Numbered from the stretch's first letter, positions 32,759 to 45,608 are shown. The stretch is 64,000 nucleotides of DNA from Xanthomonas arboricola pv. guizotiae (GCF_002940205.1 NZ_MDSK01000005.1:65629-129628), one strand, 5' to 3'. Numbers and translations: made by a program. The notes: generated by a model not told the origin, from the sequence alone.

Positions 32759-33502
32759 CTAAACCGCAGCGACACCACCGTCGACGAAAAGCTCATGGCC
32801 GGCGACAAAGCTGCTCTCGCTGGATGCCAGGAAGAGGACTGCCCGTGCTACCTCGTTCGGTTCGGCCAACCGGCCAAGCGGAACACTCTTGCTCAGCGCC
32901 TCTTCAACTTCGGGCTGCGAATCGAGGTAGCTGCGTATCAGGCGCGTCTGCGTGCCACCAGGCGAGACGACGTTCACGCGGATGCCTCGCTCCTTGAGGT
33001 CAGTGGTCCAGCTTCGGGCAAACGAGCGCACCGCGGCCTTGCTGGCGTTGTAAAGAGACTGGCCTGGCAGGCCCTTGCTGCCGGCGATGGAGCCGTTGAG
33101 GACGATAGCGCTGCCCGCAGTCATCAGCGGTAGCGCTTTTTGCACGGTGAACACCATGCCTTTCACATTGACGTCGAAGGTCGTGTCGAAATGCGTAGCG
33201 TCGATCGCGTCGAGGGGGACGACCTCGTAGATGCCCGCATTGGCGAACACGACATCGACCTTGTGGTGATCGCGTTTGATGCGTTCGTAAAGCCGCGCGA
33301 CGTCGTCGGAGTTGGTGACATCGCCTTGCACACCGACTGCTCCGTGGCCGATCTTCTTCACGGCCTCGGCAAGTGTGTCCTGCCGACGCCCGGTGATGTA
33401 CACGTGCGCGCCTTCCATTGCGAACAGCTTCGCCGATGCCAGGCCGATGCCGTCGCTGCCCCCGGTGATCACCACCACTTTGTCTTCGAAACGGTTCGTC
33501 AC
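32759..33502 (-). CDS. SDR-family oxidoreductase
   Basis: A 247-residue short-chain dehydrogenase. The NAD(P)-binding motif ITGGSDGIGLASAK is near residue 12, the NAG motif in VVFANAGIYE near 87, and the catalytic Ser-Tyr-Lys in LNGSIAG and SLYNASKAAV near 137-152. The arginines in TGRRQDTL suggest NADP preference. It ends in SSFVAGHELFVDGG, the usual C-terminal pattern. It is divergent from a TetR regulator with two palindromic operators between them, so it is probably repressed until an inducer binds. The substrate is not evident. Confidence 0.92.
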   Translation of the reverse strand: MTNRFEDKVVVITGGSDGIGLASAKLFAMEGAHVYITGRRQDTLAEAVKKIGHGAVGVQGDVTNSDDVARLYERIKRDHHKVDVVFANAGIYEVVPLDAIDATHFDTTFDVNVKGMVFTVQKALPLMTAGSAIVLNGSIAGSKGLPGQSLYNASKAAVRSFARSWTTDLKERGIRVNVVSPGGTQTRLIRSYLDSQPEVEEALSKSVPLGRLAEPNEVARAVLFLASSESSFVAGHELFVDGGVAAV

Positions 33503-33524
33503 TTGCTGGTGCCTTCTTCAAATA

Positions 33525-33563
33525 TGGAGGATTGCTCCACTTATAATATGGAGGTAGCCTCCA
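33525..33563. promoter_or_regulatory. Two palindromic operators and -10 box, SDR/TetR divergent promoter
   Basis: TGGAG-N5-CTCCA at 33525-33539 and TGGAGG-N3-CCTCCA at 33549-33563 are related palindromes 24 bases apart. TATAAT lies between them at 33542-33547. They are the likely binding sites of the adjacent TetR protein. Confidence 0.75.
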
Positions 33564-33589
33564 CTTGACAAGAATGAAGAGGAAAAAGC

Positions 33590-34153
33590 GTGAGTGATGA
33601 ACCTGCCCTTCGGGCTGACGCGCAGAAAAATCGGGAACTCATCCTTTCTGCAGCTGAAGCGCTTTTTCTGGAAAAAGGAGCTGGTGTCCCGCTCGAGGAA
33701 GTTGCCAAGCGCGCAGGTGTCGGCATCGGTACGCTGTATCGTCGCTTTCCCACGCGCGAGGCACTTTTAGCCGCGACCAGCAACGAGCGTTTCCTGTCGC
33801 TCGCGCAAGCCAGCCGTGCGCGCGACCGAGACCTTGCTCCAGGCGAGGCGGTACGCGCGTACCTGGAAGAACTTGCCAGGAACACGAGCATTTATCAGAG
33901 CCTTGCTGCTTCGATCGGGGCTGTTATCCAATGCGGGACACCCGGCTGTCATGCGATCACCGCGGAAGGGCGCCGGCTGCTTCAGCGCGGGCAGGACGCG
34001 GGTGCGATCCGTGGCGACGTCACGTATGAGGATTTCATTTGCGTGGTGACTGCCATCTCCCTTGCAGTCGAAAATGACCAATCATCGAAATCGCGTATCG
34101 GGCATTTCGTCGACTTGTTCTTGAATGGCATAAGCGTGAAAAGTCTGGATTAG
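33590..34153 (+). CDS. TetR-family transcriptional regulator
   Basis: A 187-residue repressor. The helix-turn-helix is complete: AQKNRELILSAAEALFLEKG, then VPLEEVAKRAGVGIGTLYRR with FPTREALL. The C-terminal ligand domain resembles the SBP/TetR_C_33-like group. It is divergent from the SDR gene and very probably controls it together with its own promoter through the paired operators at 33525-33563. The ATG follows GAGG about 11 bases upstream. Confidence 0.92.
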   Translation: MSDEPALRADAQKNRELILSAAEALFLEKGAGVPLEEVAKRAGVGIGTLYRRFPTREALLAATSNERFLSLAQASRARDRDLAPGEAVRAYLEELARNTSIYQSLAASIGAVIQCGTPGCHAITAEGRRLLQRGQDAGAIRGDVTYEDFICVVTAISLAVENDQSSKSRIGHFVDLFLNGISVKSLD

Positions 34154-34190
34154 CCAGCGATAATTCCGCTATCTCCGCACGAGTGGGCGC

Positions 34191-34216
34191 AAAAAAAAAC
34201 CGCGCAATGCGCGGCT
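34191..34216. terminator. Bidirectional terminator
   Basis: CCGCGC-AAT-GCGCGG stem with a run of nine A on the left, so a T-tract forms on the minus strand. It serves the minus-strand gene ending at 34244 and may also stop tetR. Confidence 0.8.
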
Positions 34217-34243
34217 TGATCCTGAATCTACTGCAGTTGCGCG

Positions 34244-34870
34244 TCAGCGCAGCTTGGCCAGCGCCACGCGCGCATCGGCCATGAATTTCTGCGTTTCCTG
34301 TGGCGTGGAGAGGTTGGCGCCGAGCTGATTGAGCACCTGCTCGATGTCGCTCGATGCGTCCCAGGCTTCGTCGCAGAGCATGCCGGCGATCGGGCCGAGA
34401 TAATTCAGCGCGACTTTTTCCAGTGCATCGCGGACCTGCTCGTCGGGTGCGGCGCCAGCGCCAGCGGATGCAGGTGCTGCGCTCGGTGCGGCGACAGACG
34501 CTGCTGCGGCCGCTGCCTGAGCCGCTGGAACTGCTGCACGCGGCGGTGCCGGCGCACCACCCAGATCCTGTTCGAAACCGCCCAGCAACCACTGTCGCGA
34601 GTCGTCGCTCAGCAGCGAGGGCTTGCCCATGCCGGCGCCGGGGTCGGCCTGGAAGCGGGCCTTGGCCGCATTGACCATGGTGAGGCGTTGCACCGCCTCG
34701 TCATTGCGCAGCATGCGGAACACCACTTCTTCGATCTGCCCGGCGTTGAGGCGGATGATGCAGGAGTGGTTCTCCTCGGTGACGATGAACAGAAAGCCGG
34801 ACGCCTTCTTCAGTGCCAGCGCCTTGAGCTCGCGCAGGACCTCGATCAGCGGACGGAATTCAGTGGACAT
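34244..34870 (-). CDS. Two-domain signalling-type protein with alanine-rich linker
   Basis: A 208-residue protein I do not recognise by name. Residues 1-75 form a compact domain (EFRPLIEVLRELKALALKKA, then ENHSCIIRLNAGQIEEVVFR) reminiscent of DUF4388/PATAN modules found in bacterial signalling. Residues 115-150 are an alanine/proline-rich linker. The remainder is helical (ALEKVALNYLGPIAGMLCDE). It lies 44 bases after a membrane receptor lacking an output domain, so the two probably form an operon and a signalling pair. No signal peptide. Confidence 0.65.
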   Translation of the reverse strand: MSTEFRPLIEVLRELKALALKKASGFLFIVTEENHSCIIRLNAGQIEEVVFRMLRNDEAVQRLTMVNAAKARFQADPGAGMGKPSLLSDDSRQWLLGGFEQDLGGAPAPPRAAVPAAQAAAAAASVAAPSAAPASAGAGAAPDEQVRDALEKVALNYLGPIAGMLCDEAWDASSDIEQVLNQLGANLSTPQETQKFMADARVALAKLR

Positions 34871-34914
34871 GGCGTCTTCCTTGCAGCATCTGGTACGGGG
34901 TGGGTGCGCGCGGC

Positions 34915-36042
34915 TCAGCGTTTGCTGAGCCGCTCCATGGCCAGCCGGACACTGTTGGACAGGCGGGAGATGGCGCGCGCCAGGGTACCAATTTCATCCT
35001 TGAGGTTGACCTCGTCGATGGTGTGGTTCCACTTGCCCAGGCTCAGCTCTTCGGCCACGGTGGTCAGGTGCTGGATCGGGCGCAGCACGCGGCTCCAGAT
35101 CAGCGCCCACTGCAGGCCGAGCAACAGCGCGCACACCAGCAGGCCGATGCCGGCGATCCACAGCGACTGGCGCACGATCACACCATTGACGTCGCTCCTG
35201 GGATAGGCCGAGACCAGGGTGAAGCCCCAATCGGGCACTTCCTGCTTGGTCACCACCCAATCGTCCGGCGTTTCCTTGACGATCCGCTCGATGGTGGCGG
35301 TATCGGTGGTGGCGCCGGTGGTGGACTGGAAGCGCAGCTTGTTCTTGCTATCGAACACGGCGATGAAGCCGGAGTCGAGCACGCGCCGGCTGCTGACCAC
35401 GTTTTCCAGCGCCTGGGTGTCGGCCTTGTAGCCCACGTACCAGGCACCGATCACGCGCTTGTCGTCGCCGGCAAAGATCGGCTCGTAGCCGGTGACGTAC
35501 GGGTTGCCGAGGATATCGACCACGCCGTAGAAGCTTTCGCCGTTGCGCAGCTTGGCGGCGGCCTGGCCGTTGGGATCGAGCACGGTGCCGACGGCGCGGC
35601 TGCCGTCGTCCTTCTTGACGTTGGTGGAGATGCGCACGAAGTCATTGCCGGTACGCGAGAACAGCGTGGCGGTGCCTTCGTGGATGGCGGTGACATCGTC
35701 GAGCATGTCGAAGACGTTGGCCTGCGCCTTCTGGCCCAGCAGCAGGTCGTTGGCGCTGCGATCGCCCACGCGCACTTCGTTGCCGATGCTTGCGGCGCCG
35801 CGTGCGTTGGCGTCCTTGCGCAGCTGGCGCATGGAGGAATTGACGCGATCGAGCATCATCACGCGGGTGACCGAGAACAGGGTCTGCAAGGACACCGACT
35901 GCCGCTCGATCGCGTCGCCGGTCTCGAACTTGACCCGGTTCGCTTCGGTAATGGCCAGAATGACCGTCAGTGCCACCACCACGACCAGCACCAAGGCCAG
36001 CACCGGCAACAGCAGGCGCACCCGCAAAGAGTGACGAAGCAT
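34915..36042 (-). CDS. Membrane receptor with double-Cache sensor and HAMP, no output domain
   Basis: A 375-residue inner-membrane protein. A first transmembrane helix (LLLPVLALVLVVVVALTVIL) is followed by a periplasmic Cache-type domain of about 250 residues with IGAWYVGYKADTQALENV, a second helix (LWIAGIGLLVCALLLGLQWA) and a HAMP domain (LRPIQHLTTVAEELSLGKWN). The protein ends right after HAMP with LSNSVRLAMERLSKR. It therefore resembles a chemoreceptor or sensor truncated before its signalling region, and likely acts through the neighbouring 208-residue protein. Confidence 0.82.
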   Translation of the reverse strand: MLRHSLRVRLLLPVLALVLVVVVALTVILAITEANRVKFETGDAIERQSVSLQTLFSVTRVMMLDRVNSSMRQLRKDANARGAASIGNEVRVGDRSANDLLLGQKAQANVFDMLDDVTAIHEGTATLFSRTGNDFVRISTNVKKDDGSRAVGTVLDPNGQAAAKLRNGESFYGVVDILGNPYVTGYEPIFAGDDKRVIGAWYVGYKADTQALENVVSSRRVLDSGFIAVFDSKNKLRFQSTTGATTDTATIERIVKETPDDWVVTKQEVPDWGFTLVSAYPRSDVNGVIVRQSLWIAGIGLLVCALLLGLQWALIWSRVLRPIQHLTTVAEELSLGKWNHTIDEVNLKDEIGTLARAISRLSNSVRLAMERLSKR

Positions 36043-36338
36043 CGCAATTCCCCTGAACGCGTTTAGTGATTGAAGCGAATGCCGTCGCAGCCCCCCGGCA
36101 GCGGTCGGACCTAGCCGTTATCGGCTGTTGCACACCATGCTGAAGCGGCCCCCGCGCCGCTGGCGGTGTATACGATAGCTCAAGCCGATCGATTTGGAAG
36201 CGCGGCGGTTACGCCAAGTGGCGTGGCGTTCAAGAACGGTCGAGAACGTCACAGGCTTGCGGCGCGATGGGTGTGGCCGACGAACGGCGCGATGGCCTTT
36301 GCGCGCCTGGAAGCCGGCGGCGCCGAGGAGAAACGCAT
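36043..36338. other. Intergenic stretch upstream of the receptor gene
   Basis: No gene found. It should hold the receptor promoter on its left side. It is GC-rich and the apparent reading frames are shadows. Confidence 0.5.
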
Positions 36339-36366
36339 AAAAAAGCCGACTCTCGCGAGCCGGCTT
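36339..36366 (-). terminator. Terminator of the alpha/beta hydrolase gene
   Basis: On the minus strand AAGCCGGCTCGCGAGAGTCGGC forms a stem and is followed by TTTTTT; it starts 22 bases after the hydrolase stop. Confidence 0.85.
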
Positions 36367-36387
36367 GGTGTCGCGAATCGAACCGGA

Positions 36388-37380
36388 TCAGGCTTTGGCG
36401 AAGGCCAACAGGTCCTGGTTGAACTGATCGGCGTGGGTGACGGGCAGGCCATGCGGAGCGCCGGCGTAGATCTTCAGTTCGGCGTTCTGGATGATCTTGG
36501 CCGACAGCTTGCCCGATGCATCGATCGGCACGATCTGCTCGTCGTCGCCGTGCACTACCAGCGCCGGTACATCGATCTTCTTGATGTCAGGCGTGTAATC
36601 GACCTCAGAGAATTCCTTGATGCAGTCGTACTGGCCCTTGTGTCCACCCAGCATGCCCTGCAGCCAGAACGCATCGCGCATGCCCTGGGTGACGGTGTTG
36701 CCGTCGCGGTTGGCGCCGAAGAACGGCGTGCTCAACTCCTGATAGAACTGCGAACGGTCCTTGGCCACACCCTCGCGGATGCCGTCGAACACGCTGATCG
36801 GCAGGCCACCCGGGTTGGTCGGGCTCTTGACCATCTGCGGCGGCACCGCGCCGACCAGCACCACCTTGGCCACGCGCTTGCTGCCATGGCGACCGACGTA
36901 ATGCGCCACTTCGCCACCGCCGGTGGAATGGCCGACCAGGATCGCGTCCTGCAGATCCAGCTGCTCGATCACGGCCGCCAGATCGTCGGCGTAAGTGTCC
37001 ATGTCGTTGCCGTCCCAGGTCTGCGACGAGCGGCCATGACTGCGACGGTCATGCGCGATCACGCGGAAGCCGTGTTGGCCCATGAACAGCATCTGCGCAT
37101 CCCAGGCATCGGCGCTGAGCGGCCAGCCGTGCGAGAACACGACCGGCTGGCCCTTGCCCCAGTCCTTGTAAAAGATGTTGGCGCCATCGGGGCGGGTGAC
37201 GAAATTGGGCATCGGGTTGACTCCGTTGTTGGTCGGATGGGGCGGTGTGGTGGGATGGGCGCGCGCCGCCGCGGCAGCACTGGTCAAGCTCGGCAGCGAT
37301 AACGCCGCCACGGCGGCCGTGCCGGAGATGAGAAAGCTGCGGCGTCCGGCGTCGGCCGGATGCGGCTGGAACGGAGGCAT
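36388..37380 (-). CDS. Exported alpha/beta hydrolase (non-haem chloroperoxidase-like)
   Basis: A 330-residue hydrolase. The N-terminus carries a twin-arginine style leader ([20 protein letters not shown], then alanines), so the enzyme is probably exported folded. The catalytic triad is visible: Ser in [14 protein letters not shown], Asp in [12 protein letters not shown] and His in [10 protein letters not shown]. The fold matches cofactor-free haloperoxidase/esterase enzymes ([20 protein letters not shown]). AGGAGT sits about 6 bases before the ATG at 37380; an internal ATG before PNFVTRPDG would give a cytosolic form. The natural substrate is unknown. Confidence 0.88.
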   Translation of the reverse strand: MPPFQPHPADAGRRSFLISGTAAVAALSLPSLTSAAAAARAHPTTPPHPTNNGVNPMPNFVTRPDGANIFYKDWGKGQPVVFSHGWPLSADAWDAQMLFMGQHGFRVIAHDRRSHGRSSQTWDGNDMDTYADDLAAVIEQLDLQDAILVGHSTGGGEVAHYVGRHGSKRVAKVVLVGAVPPQMVKSPTNPGGLPISVFDGIREGVAKDRSQFYQELSTPFFGANRDGNTVTQGMRDAFWLQGMLGGHKGQYDCIKEFSEVDYTPDIKKIDVPALVVHGDDEQIVPIDASGKLSAKIIQNAELKIYAGAPHGLPVTHADQFNQDLLAFAKA

Positions 37381-37754
37381 AGAAACTCCTGGGGGAGGGG
37401 GGCATGCATCCCGGACGTCGCGTGACGGCGCAAGCGTGTCACCACGACGCGCCTGCAAAGGCACCACCGCCGCAGGCCGCGAACAGGCCGGTGCATGCGG
37501 CAAGTAAAGCGCTTGGTGGACACCTGCAGATTGCACGCGCGTGCGCAGTGCGGCGCCGGATATGCCGGCTGTGATCCAGGCGCGCACTGGCATGACACGA
37601 CAAGACATCGCATGCGGCCAGGCCGGCCCGGGTGGCTGCGCGCAGTCGGGCAGGGCGTTGCGCCGATCGCTGTGCAGGCGGCACGCGCAATGGACCGTGC
37701 GCGTGTCAGCCTCGACCGCACAGGCCGGTCACTGCGGCCGGTTGCCGGGGCCGA

Positions 37755-39101
37755 TCACTGCAGCGCGGTCTCCCACAGCAGCTTCAGGTTCAAGCCGACG
37801 ATCACCGCCGCAATGACCCAGGCGATGCGCACCAGCCACGGCGGTGCCACCAGCGTACCCATCAATTCACGATCCGACACGAAGCGCACCAGCGGGATCA
37901 CCGCAAACGGCAACTGCATCGACAGCACCACCTGGCTGAGCACCAATAGCCGCGCGGTACCGGCCTCGCCATACAACCAGGTCACGATCACCACCGGCAC
38001 GATGGCGATGCCGCGCGTCAGCAGGCGCCGCAGCCACGGCGGCAAGCGCAGTTGCAGGAAGCCTTCCATCACGATCTGCCCGGCCAGCGTGGCGGTGACG
38101 GTGGAATTGACGCCGGAGGCCAGCAGCGCCACTGCAAACAGCGTCGAGGCCAGGCCCACCCCCAGCATCGGCGCGAGCAGGGCATGGGCCTGTTCGATTT
38201 CCTGCACGTCGGTGCGGCCCTGCGCATGGAACACCACTGCCGCCAGGATCAGGATCGAGGCGTTGATGAACAGCGCGAACATCAACGCCACGGTGCTGTC
38301 GGTCACCGCCCAGCGCAGTGCCGACTGCCGGCCCGGGTCGGTACGCGGATACGCGCGTGTCTGCACGATCGACGAATGCAGGTACAGGTTGTGCGGCATC
38401 ACCGTCGCACCGATGATGCCGATCGCCAGATACAGCGCACGCGGGTCGGTGACCACCTGCGCATGCGGAATGAAGCCGCCCAGCACGGCGGCGATCGGCG
38501 GTGCCGCCAGCGCGATCTGGATGCCGAAGCAGACGAAGATGATCAATAGCAGCGCGATCACGAACGCTTCCAGCGCGCGGAAGCCGCGGTTCATCAGCAA
38601 CAGCACCAGCACCACGTCCACCGCGGTGACGATGGCGCCCACGGTCAGGGGGATGCCGAACAACAGCTTCAAGGCAATGGCGGTGCCGATCACCTCGGCC
38701 AGATCGCAGGCGATGATCGCCAGTTCGCAGATGCCCCACAGCGCCAGGTTCACCCCGCGCGGGTAACGCGCCCGGCAGGCCTGCGCCAGGTCCAGCCCGG
38801 TCGCGATGCCCAGCCGCGCCGACAGGCTCTGCAGCACGATCGCCATCAGGTTGGACAGCAGGATCACCGACAGCAGCAGATAGCCGAATTGCGAGCCGCC
38901 GGCCAGGTCGGTGGCCCAGTTGCCCGGGTCCATGTACCCGACCGACACCATGTAGCCCGGACCCAGAAACGCCAGCAGCCGGAACCACCAGTGGCCGCCC
39001 TTGGGGACCGCGACGCTGGCGTGGTGATCGCCCAGCCCGCCATGGGCCGCGGCCGGCACGGGGAGGGGCGAGGCTGGGTGAGGACGCAGATCGACGGACA
39101 T
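37755..39101 (-). CDS. mntH: Manganese/iron transporter MntH (Nramp)
   Basis: A 448-residue Nramp family proton-coupled Mn2+ importer with about eleven transmembrane helices. The two metal-binding signatures are present: [11 protein letters not shown] in helix 1 (about residue 57) and [14 protein letters not shown] in helix 6 (about 230). The start is the ATG at 39101. An MntR-type palindrome lies 33 bases upstream and the mntR gene is divergent, so import is repressed when manganese is sufficient. Confidence 0.95.
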   Translation of the reverse strand: MSVDLRPHPASPLPVPAAAHGGLGDHHASVAVPKGGHWWFRLLAFLGPGYMVSVGYMDPGNWATDLAGGSQFGYLLLSVILLSNLMAIVLQSLSARLGIATGLDLAQACRARYPRGVNLALWGICELAIIACDLAEVIGTAIALKLLFGIPLTVGAIVTAVDVVLVLLLMNRGFRALEAFVIALLLIIFVCFGIQIALAAPPIAAVLGGFIPHAQVVTDPRALYLAIGIIGATVMPHNLYLHSSIVQTRAYPRTDPGRQSALRWAVTDSTVALMFALFINASILILAAVVFHAQGRTDVQEIEQAHALLAPMLGVGLASTLFAVALLASGVNSTVTATLAGQIVMEGFLQLRLPPWLRRLLTRGIAIVPVVIVTWLYGEAGTARLLVLSQVVLSMQLPFAVIPLVRFVSDRELMGTLVAPPWLVRIAWVIAAVIVGLNLKLLWETALQ

Positions 39102-39133
39102 GCGGAGCAGGCTGGCAGGGAGTCGCACCGATC

Positions 39134-39150
39134 ATATAGCAACTGCTATG
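39134..39150. promoter_or_regulatory. MntR box
   Basis: ATAGCA-AC-TGCTAT within ATATAGCAACTGCTATG is a near match to the known MntR operator (core CATAGC...GCTATG). It sits between mntH and mntR. Confidence 0.8.
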
Positions 39151-39230
39151 CTGTTGAGCATTGGCAATTTAAATCGTAATGATCGGCTGCGTGCTTCAAA
39201 CTACGCATCCCGGCACTGGCGCCGGACGTG

Positions 39231-39713
39231 ATGACGGGGATGAGGGTGGGCAAGAGCGAAAAGCTGGAAGCAGCCGCGCCGGCGCTGATCGACGCACAGG
39301 TGCATATGGAAAGCTTCCGTCAGGTGCGCGAAGCGCGCCGCGCCGAGCTGGTCGAGGACTATGTGGAGCTGATCTCCGACCTGCTGGTCGACGGTGGCGA
39401 GGCGCGTCAGGTCGATATCGCCGCACGCCTGGGCGTGGCGCAGCCGACCGTGGCCAAGATGCTCAAGCGGCTGGTGCGCGACGGCTGGGTGGTGCAGCGC
39501 CCGTACCGCGGGGTGTTCCTGACCCCGGCCGGCGAGGCGCTGGCGGCGTCCAGCCGGCAGCGCCATCAGATCGTCGAACGTTTCCTGCTCGCTCTGGGCA
39601 TCGACGAGGCCACCGCGCGCCGCGACGCCGAAGGCATCGAGCACCATGTCAGCGAAGCCACCGTGGCCGCGTTCGCCGCGTTTCTGGATCGCCAGGGCGG
39701 TAGCGCCGCGTGA
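39231..39713 (+). CDS. mntR: Manganese-responsive repressor MntR
   Basis: A 160-residue DtxR/MntR family regulator of the longer proteobacterial form. The winged helix is [20 protein letters not shown] then [20 protein letters not shown]; metal ligands are expected in [13 protein letters not shown]. It senses Mn2+ and represses mntH. The start may be ATG 39231, GTG 39228 or ATG 39240; none has a strong ribosome-binding site. Its stop overlaps the tadA start (GTGA), so the two are translationally coupled. Confidence 0.93.
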   Translation: MTGMRVGKSEKLEAAAPALIDAQVHMESFRQVREARRAELVEDYVELISDLLVDGGEARQVDIAARLGVAQPTVAKMLKRLVRDGWVVQRPYRGVFLTPAGEALAASSRQRHQIVERFLLALGIDEATARRDAEGIEHHVSEATVAAFAAFLDRQGGSAA

Positions 39714-40225
39714 GCATGCCGGTGGAAACGTCGGTGGATGCGGCGCAGGCGCTGATCGACCAACAGTGGATGCAACGCGCCCTGCAACTGGCCGAGCATG
39801 CCGAACGCGACTTTGACGAGATTCCGGTCGGCGCGCTGCTGATCGATGCCGATGGCACCGTGCTGGGCGAGGGCTGGAACTTCAATATCGCCAGCCACGA
39901 TCCCAGCGCGCATGCCGAGATCATGGCCATGCGCGAAGGCGGCCGCCGCCTGGCCAACCACCGGCTGATCGGCTGCACGCTGTATGTCACGCTGGAGCCA
40001 TGCGCGATGTGCGCGATGGCGATGATCCACGCACGCATCGCGCGGGTGGTGTTCGCCGCCAGCGACCCCAAGACCGGCGCCTGCGGCAGCGTGTTCGATC
40101 TGCCCGCCGACCCGCGCCACAACCACCGCGTGCAGGTCAGCGGTGGCGTGTTGGCCGCCGAAGCCGGTCTGCGGCTGACCAATTACTTCAGGGCCAAGCG
40201 CGGCAAGCCGCCCCTTGCGCCCTGA
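39710..40225 (+). CDS. tadA: tRNA-specific adenosine deaminase TadA
   Basis: A 171-residue zinc deaminase that converts A34 to inosine in tRNA-Arg(ACG). The zinc site is clear: [10 protein letters not shown] (His and catalytic Glu) near residue 58 and [16 protein letters not shown] (two Cys) near 93. [15 protein letters not shown] is the usual TadA C-terminal block. GTG at 39710 overlapping the mntR stop is the likely start; ATG at 39716 is close behind. Confidence 0.94.
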   Translation: MSMPVETSVDAAQALIDQQWMQRALQLAEHAERDFDEIPVGALLIDADGTVLGEGWNFNIASHDPSAHAEIMAMREGGRRLANHRLIGCTLYVTLEPCAMCAMAMIHARIARVVFAASDPKTGACGSVFDLPADPRHNHRVQVSGGVLAAEAGLRLTNYFRAKRGKPPLAP

Positions 40226-40293
40226 GCGGCGCGGCCGCGGTATGATGCGCGCCCTTCAGTTCCGGCCGGCGACGGCTTCCACAGGACGGCGAC

Positions 40294-40878
40294 ATGGCAG
40301 ACACCCTTGCAGGCAACGACCGACTGGTCTGGATCGATCTGGAAATGACCGGCCTGGATACCGATCGCGATTCCATCATCGAGATCGCCACCATCGTGAC
40401 CGATGCGCAGTTGAACGTGCTTGCCGAAGGGCCGGAGCTGGCCATCGCCCACCCGCTGGCGACGCTGGAAGCCATGGACGAGTGGAACCGCAATCAGCAC
40501 CGCCGTTCGGGGCTGTGGCAGCGCGTGCTCGACAGCCAGGTCACCCACGCCCAGGCCGAAGCGCAGACGGTGGCCTTCCTGAGCGAGTGGATCCGCGCCG
40601 GCGCCTCGCCGATGTGCGGCAATTCGATCTGCCAGGACCGCCGCTTCCTGCACCGCCAGATGTCGCGCCTGGAGCGCTATTTCCATTACCGCAACCTGGA
40701 CGTGTCCACCATCAAGGAGCTGGCACGGCGTTGGGCGCCGACGGTGGCCAATGGTTTTGCCAAGAGCTCGGCGCACACCGCCCTGAGCGATGTGCGCGAT
40801 TCGATCGACGAGCTGCGCCACTACCGCCAGTTCATGGGCGCGCTCGGCGGCGATACTGCAGCGGGTGTGGAAGGCTAA
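40294..40878 (+). CDS. orn: Oligoribonuclease Orn
   Basis: A 194-residue DEDDh exonuclease that degrades RNA dinucleotides, including pGpG from c-di-GMP turnover. Motif I is [10 protein letters not shown] near residue 13-22; further on are [10 protein letters not shown] and the final [14 protein letters not shown] with the catalytic His and Asp near 158. The length is normal for the family. It has its own ribosome-binding region (ACAGGACGGCGAC) and follows tadA by 68 bases. A terminator lies 140 bases downstream. Confidence 0.96.
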   Translation: MADTLAGNDRLVWIDLEMTGLDTDRDSIIEIATIVTDAQLNVLAEGPELAIAHPLATLEAMDEWNRNQHRRSGLWQRVLDSQVTHAQAEAQTVAFLSEWIRAGASPMCGNSICQDRRFLHRQMSRLERYFHYRNLDVSTIKELARRWAPTVANGFAKSSAHTALSDVRDSIDELRHYRQFMGALGGDTAAGVEG

Positions 40879-41021
40879 AAACGCCAAGGCGGTATTGCGC
40901 AGTCGGACATGCAGCCGTGCGAGGCGATCGCCGGATATAGGGTGCGGCGCGCAGGTGAGGCGCCTCTCAGCCTCGCTTCTCGCATCCCTCGCAAACCCGG
41001 TTCGGCGCCATCCACGCGCAC

Positions 41022-41055
41022 AAAAAAGGCCGCATCGTCCGATGCGGCCTTTTTT
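41022..41055. terminator. Bidirectional rho-independent terminator
   Basis: A stem of GGCCGCATCG and CGATGCGGCC with a TC loop is flanked by runs of A and T on both sides. It ends orn on the plus strand and mscS on the minus strand. Confidence 0.92.
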
Positions 41056-41087
41056 GTGAGCATGCACTATTGCCAGTGTTACCCGCA

Positions 41088-42049
41088 TCAGCGCGCCAAC
41101 GAAGGTCCCTTGTTCAGGTCGCCATCGTCGGTGATGCCTTTGAGCAACAGATCGGAGATCGGCTTGCCGTCGGCATCGTGATGATACACGTGCAGGTCGC
41201 GCTGCGGGTAGGGGATGTTGAGTCCGTTTTCCAGCAGCTGATTGCGGATACTTTCCAGCGTGGTGCTCTTGGCCGCGCCGAAATTGCCGTTGGTCGCATA
41301 TGCGAACACCATCAGATCCACCGTGCTTTCGCCCAGGTTGGTGACCTGCACGAACGGTGCCGGCGACTGAAGGATGTTCGGATTGTCCTTGGCGATCTGC
41401 AGCAACAGCTGCTGGGCCTTCTTCAGATCGTCGCCGTAGCCCACGCCCACGGTCACTTCCAGGCGCCGGTTGGGCAGGGTGCTGTAGTTGACGATCGGCG
41501 AGGTGGTGATGGTGCTGTTGGGCAGGGTGATCATGCGCTCGTCGAACGCGCGGATCCGGGTCTGGAAGATCCGGATCTCGTCGACGATGCCTTCCTGGCC
41601 GGCAATCACCACATGGTCGCCATCGCGCATCGGCCGCAGCACGATCAGCATCACGCCTGCAGCGATGTTGGACAGCGAGTCCTTCAACGCCAGACCGACC
41701 GCCAGGCCGGCCGCACCCAGCACCGCGATCAGCGAGGTCGGCGGCACGCCGATCTTGCTCAACGCGCTGACGAAGACCAGCACCAGCAACAACGCGTAAA
41801 GCACGTTGCGCAGGAAGTTGGTCAGCGTGATCTCGACGCGCGCGCGGGTCAGCGCACGGTGCAGCCACTGGCTGAGCTGCTTGGCCAGCCACATGCCGAC
41901 CACCACGATCAGCAGGGCCAGCCCCCAGTTGAGCGCATATTGCGCCCACGGGATATTGGCCCAGTTGAACGCCGGCTCCGCCGTCCTGGCCGCCACCGGC
42001 CTTGCAGCGACTGCTCCCGCCGCCGCCAACATCGCACCCAACATGCCCA

Positions 42050-42050
<1 letters not shown>
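41088..42050 (-). CDS. mscS: Small mechanosensitive channel, MscS family
   Basis: A 320-residue channel. Three transmembrane helices precede the pore helix, which shows the glycine/alanine pattern VLGAAGLAVGLALKDSLSNI followed by AAGVMLIVLRPMRDGDHVVI, the start of the beta domain. The cytoplasmic vestibule has RRLEVTVGVGYGDDLKKA. It opens under membrane tension to release solutes on hypo-osmotic shock. The start ATG shares its A with the ppsA stop, so translation is coupled to ppsA, an unusual partner. Confidence 0.93.
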
Positions 42051-44443
<2,393 letters not shown>

Positions 44444-44584
44444 GCGCGATGCTCCGTATGGCCATCGCCCGAGCGGGCTGGATGGCCGCGTCCGTAGGAA
44501 GAAGCCGCTATGATGCAGTGCACAGCGGAATCTGCACAAGCATGAACCCGTAGTTTTGGACACCAGTTCAAAGAGGTGGTCTTG

Positions 44585-45406
44585 ATGTCAACAATTCGAC
44601 CGGTGTTCTACGTCTCCGATGGAACCGGTATCACCGCTGAAACGATTGGGCATAGCCTGCTCACGCAGTTCAGCGGTTTCAACTTCGTCACCGACCGCAT
44701 GTCGTTCATTGATGATGCAGAAAAAGCGCGCGATGCGGCGCTGCGGATACGCGCGGCAGGCGAGCGGTACCAGGTCCGTCCGGTGGTGGTCAATTCCTGC
44801 GTCGATCCCCAGCTGAGCATGATCCTGGCCGAAAGCGGCGCCCTGATGCTGGACGTGTTCGCGCCCTTCATCGAGCCGCTGGAGCGCGAGCTCAATGCAC
44901 CGCGGCATTCGCGCGTGGGGCGTGCGCACGGCATGGTCGACTTCGAGACCTACCACCGCCGCATCAACGCGATGAACTTCGCGCTGAGCCACGATGACGG
45001 CATCGCGCTCAATTACGACGAGGCCGACGTGATCCTGGTGGCGGTGTCGCGCGCCGGCAAGACGCCGACCTGCATCTACCTGGCATTGCATTACGGCATC
45101 CGCGCCGCCAACTATCCGTTGACCGAGGAAGATCTGGAAAACGAGCGTCTGCCGCCGCGCCTGCGCAATTACCGCAGCAAGCTGTTCGGCCTGACCATCG
45201 ACCCGGAGCGCTTGCAGCAGATCCGCCAGGAGCGGCGCGCCAATTCACGCTACAGCGCGGCAGAGACCTGCCGGCGCGAGGTGGCCACCGCCGAGCGCAT
45301 GTTCCAGATGGAGCGCATTCCGACCTTGAGCACCACCAATACCTCGATCGAGGAAATTTCCAGCAAGGTGTTATCCACGCTGGGGCTGCAGCGCGAGATG
45401 TTTTGA
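44585..45406 (+). CDS. ppsR: PEP synthase regulatory kinase/phosphorylase PpsR
   Basis: A 273-residue DUF299 protein that phosphorylates and reactivates PEP synthase using ADP and phosphate. The start [20 protein letters not shown] and the P-loop-like [19 protein letters not shown] are the family signatures. GAGGTGG lies 8-14 bases before the ATG. It is divergent from ppsA with 141 bases between, which must contain both promoters. Confidence 0.95.
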   Translation: MSTIRPVFYVSDGTGITAETIGHSLLTQFSGFNFVTDRMSFIDDAEKARDAALRIRAAGERYQVRPVVVNSCVDPQLSMILAESGALMLDVFAPFIEPLERELNAPRHSRVGRAHGMVDFETYHRRINAMNFALSHDDGIALNYDEADVILVAVSRAGKTPTCIYLALHYGIRAANYPLTEEDLENERLPPRLRNYRSKLFGLTIDPERLQQIRQERRANSRYSAAETCRREVATAERMFQMERIPTLSTTNTSIEEISSKVLSTLGLQREMF

Positions 45407-45608
45407 GGCGGGATTGGTTGGCGGGATTGGGGATTGGGGTTGGGCCGCGCGTAGCACATTCACGATCCGGAGCTACCGTAACGTGCCACGGTCGGTCGGT
45501 GAGCGTCAAGGACATCAAGCGGGCGGGGCAGGGCTCCGCCAAGGTAGGCCTGCCGGTGGCCGGTCGTCAATGCTGCCCGTGCGGCAGCGCAGCGTGTAGG
45601 ATCGGTTC

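Noticed and set aside
32491..33133. Plus-strand frames right of the island
   Set aside because: No recognisable sequence and they overlap the antisense of the SDR gene.
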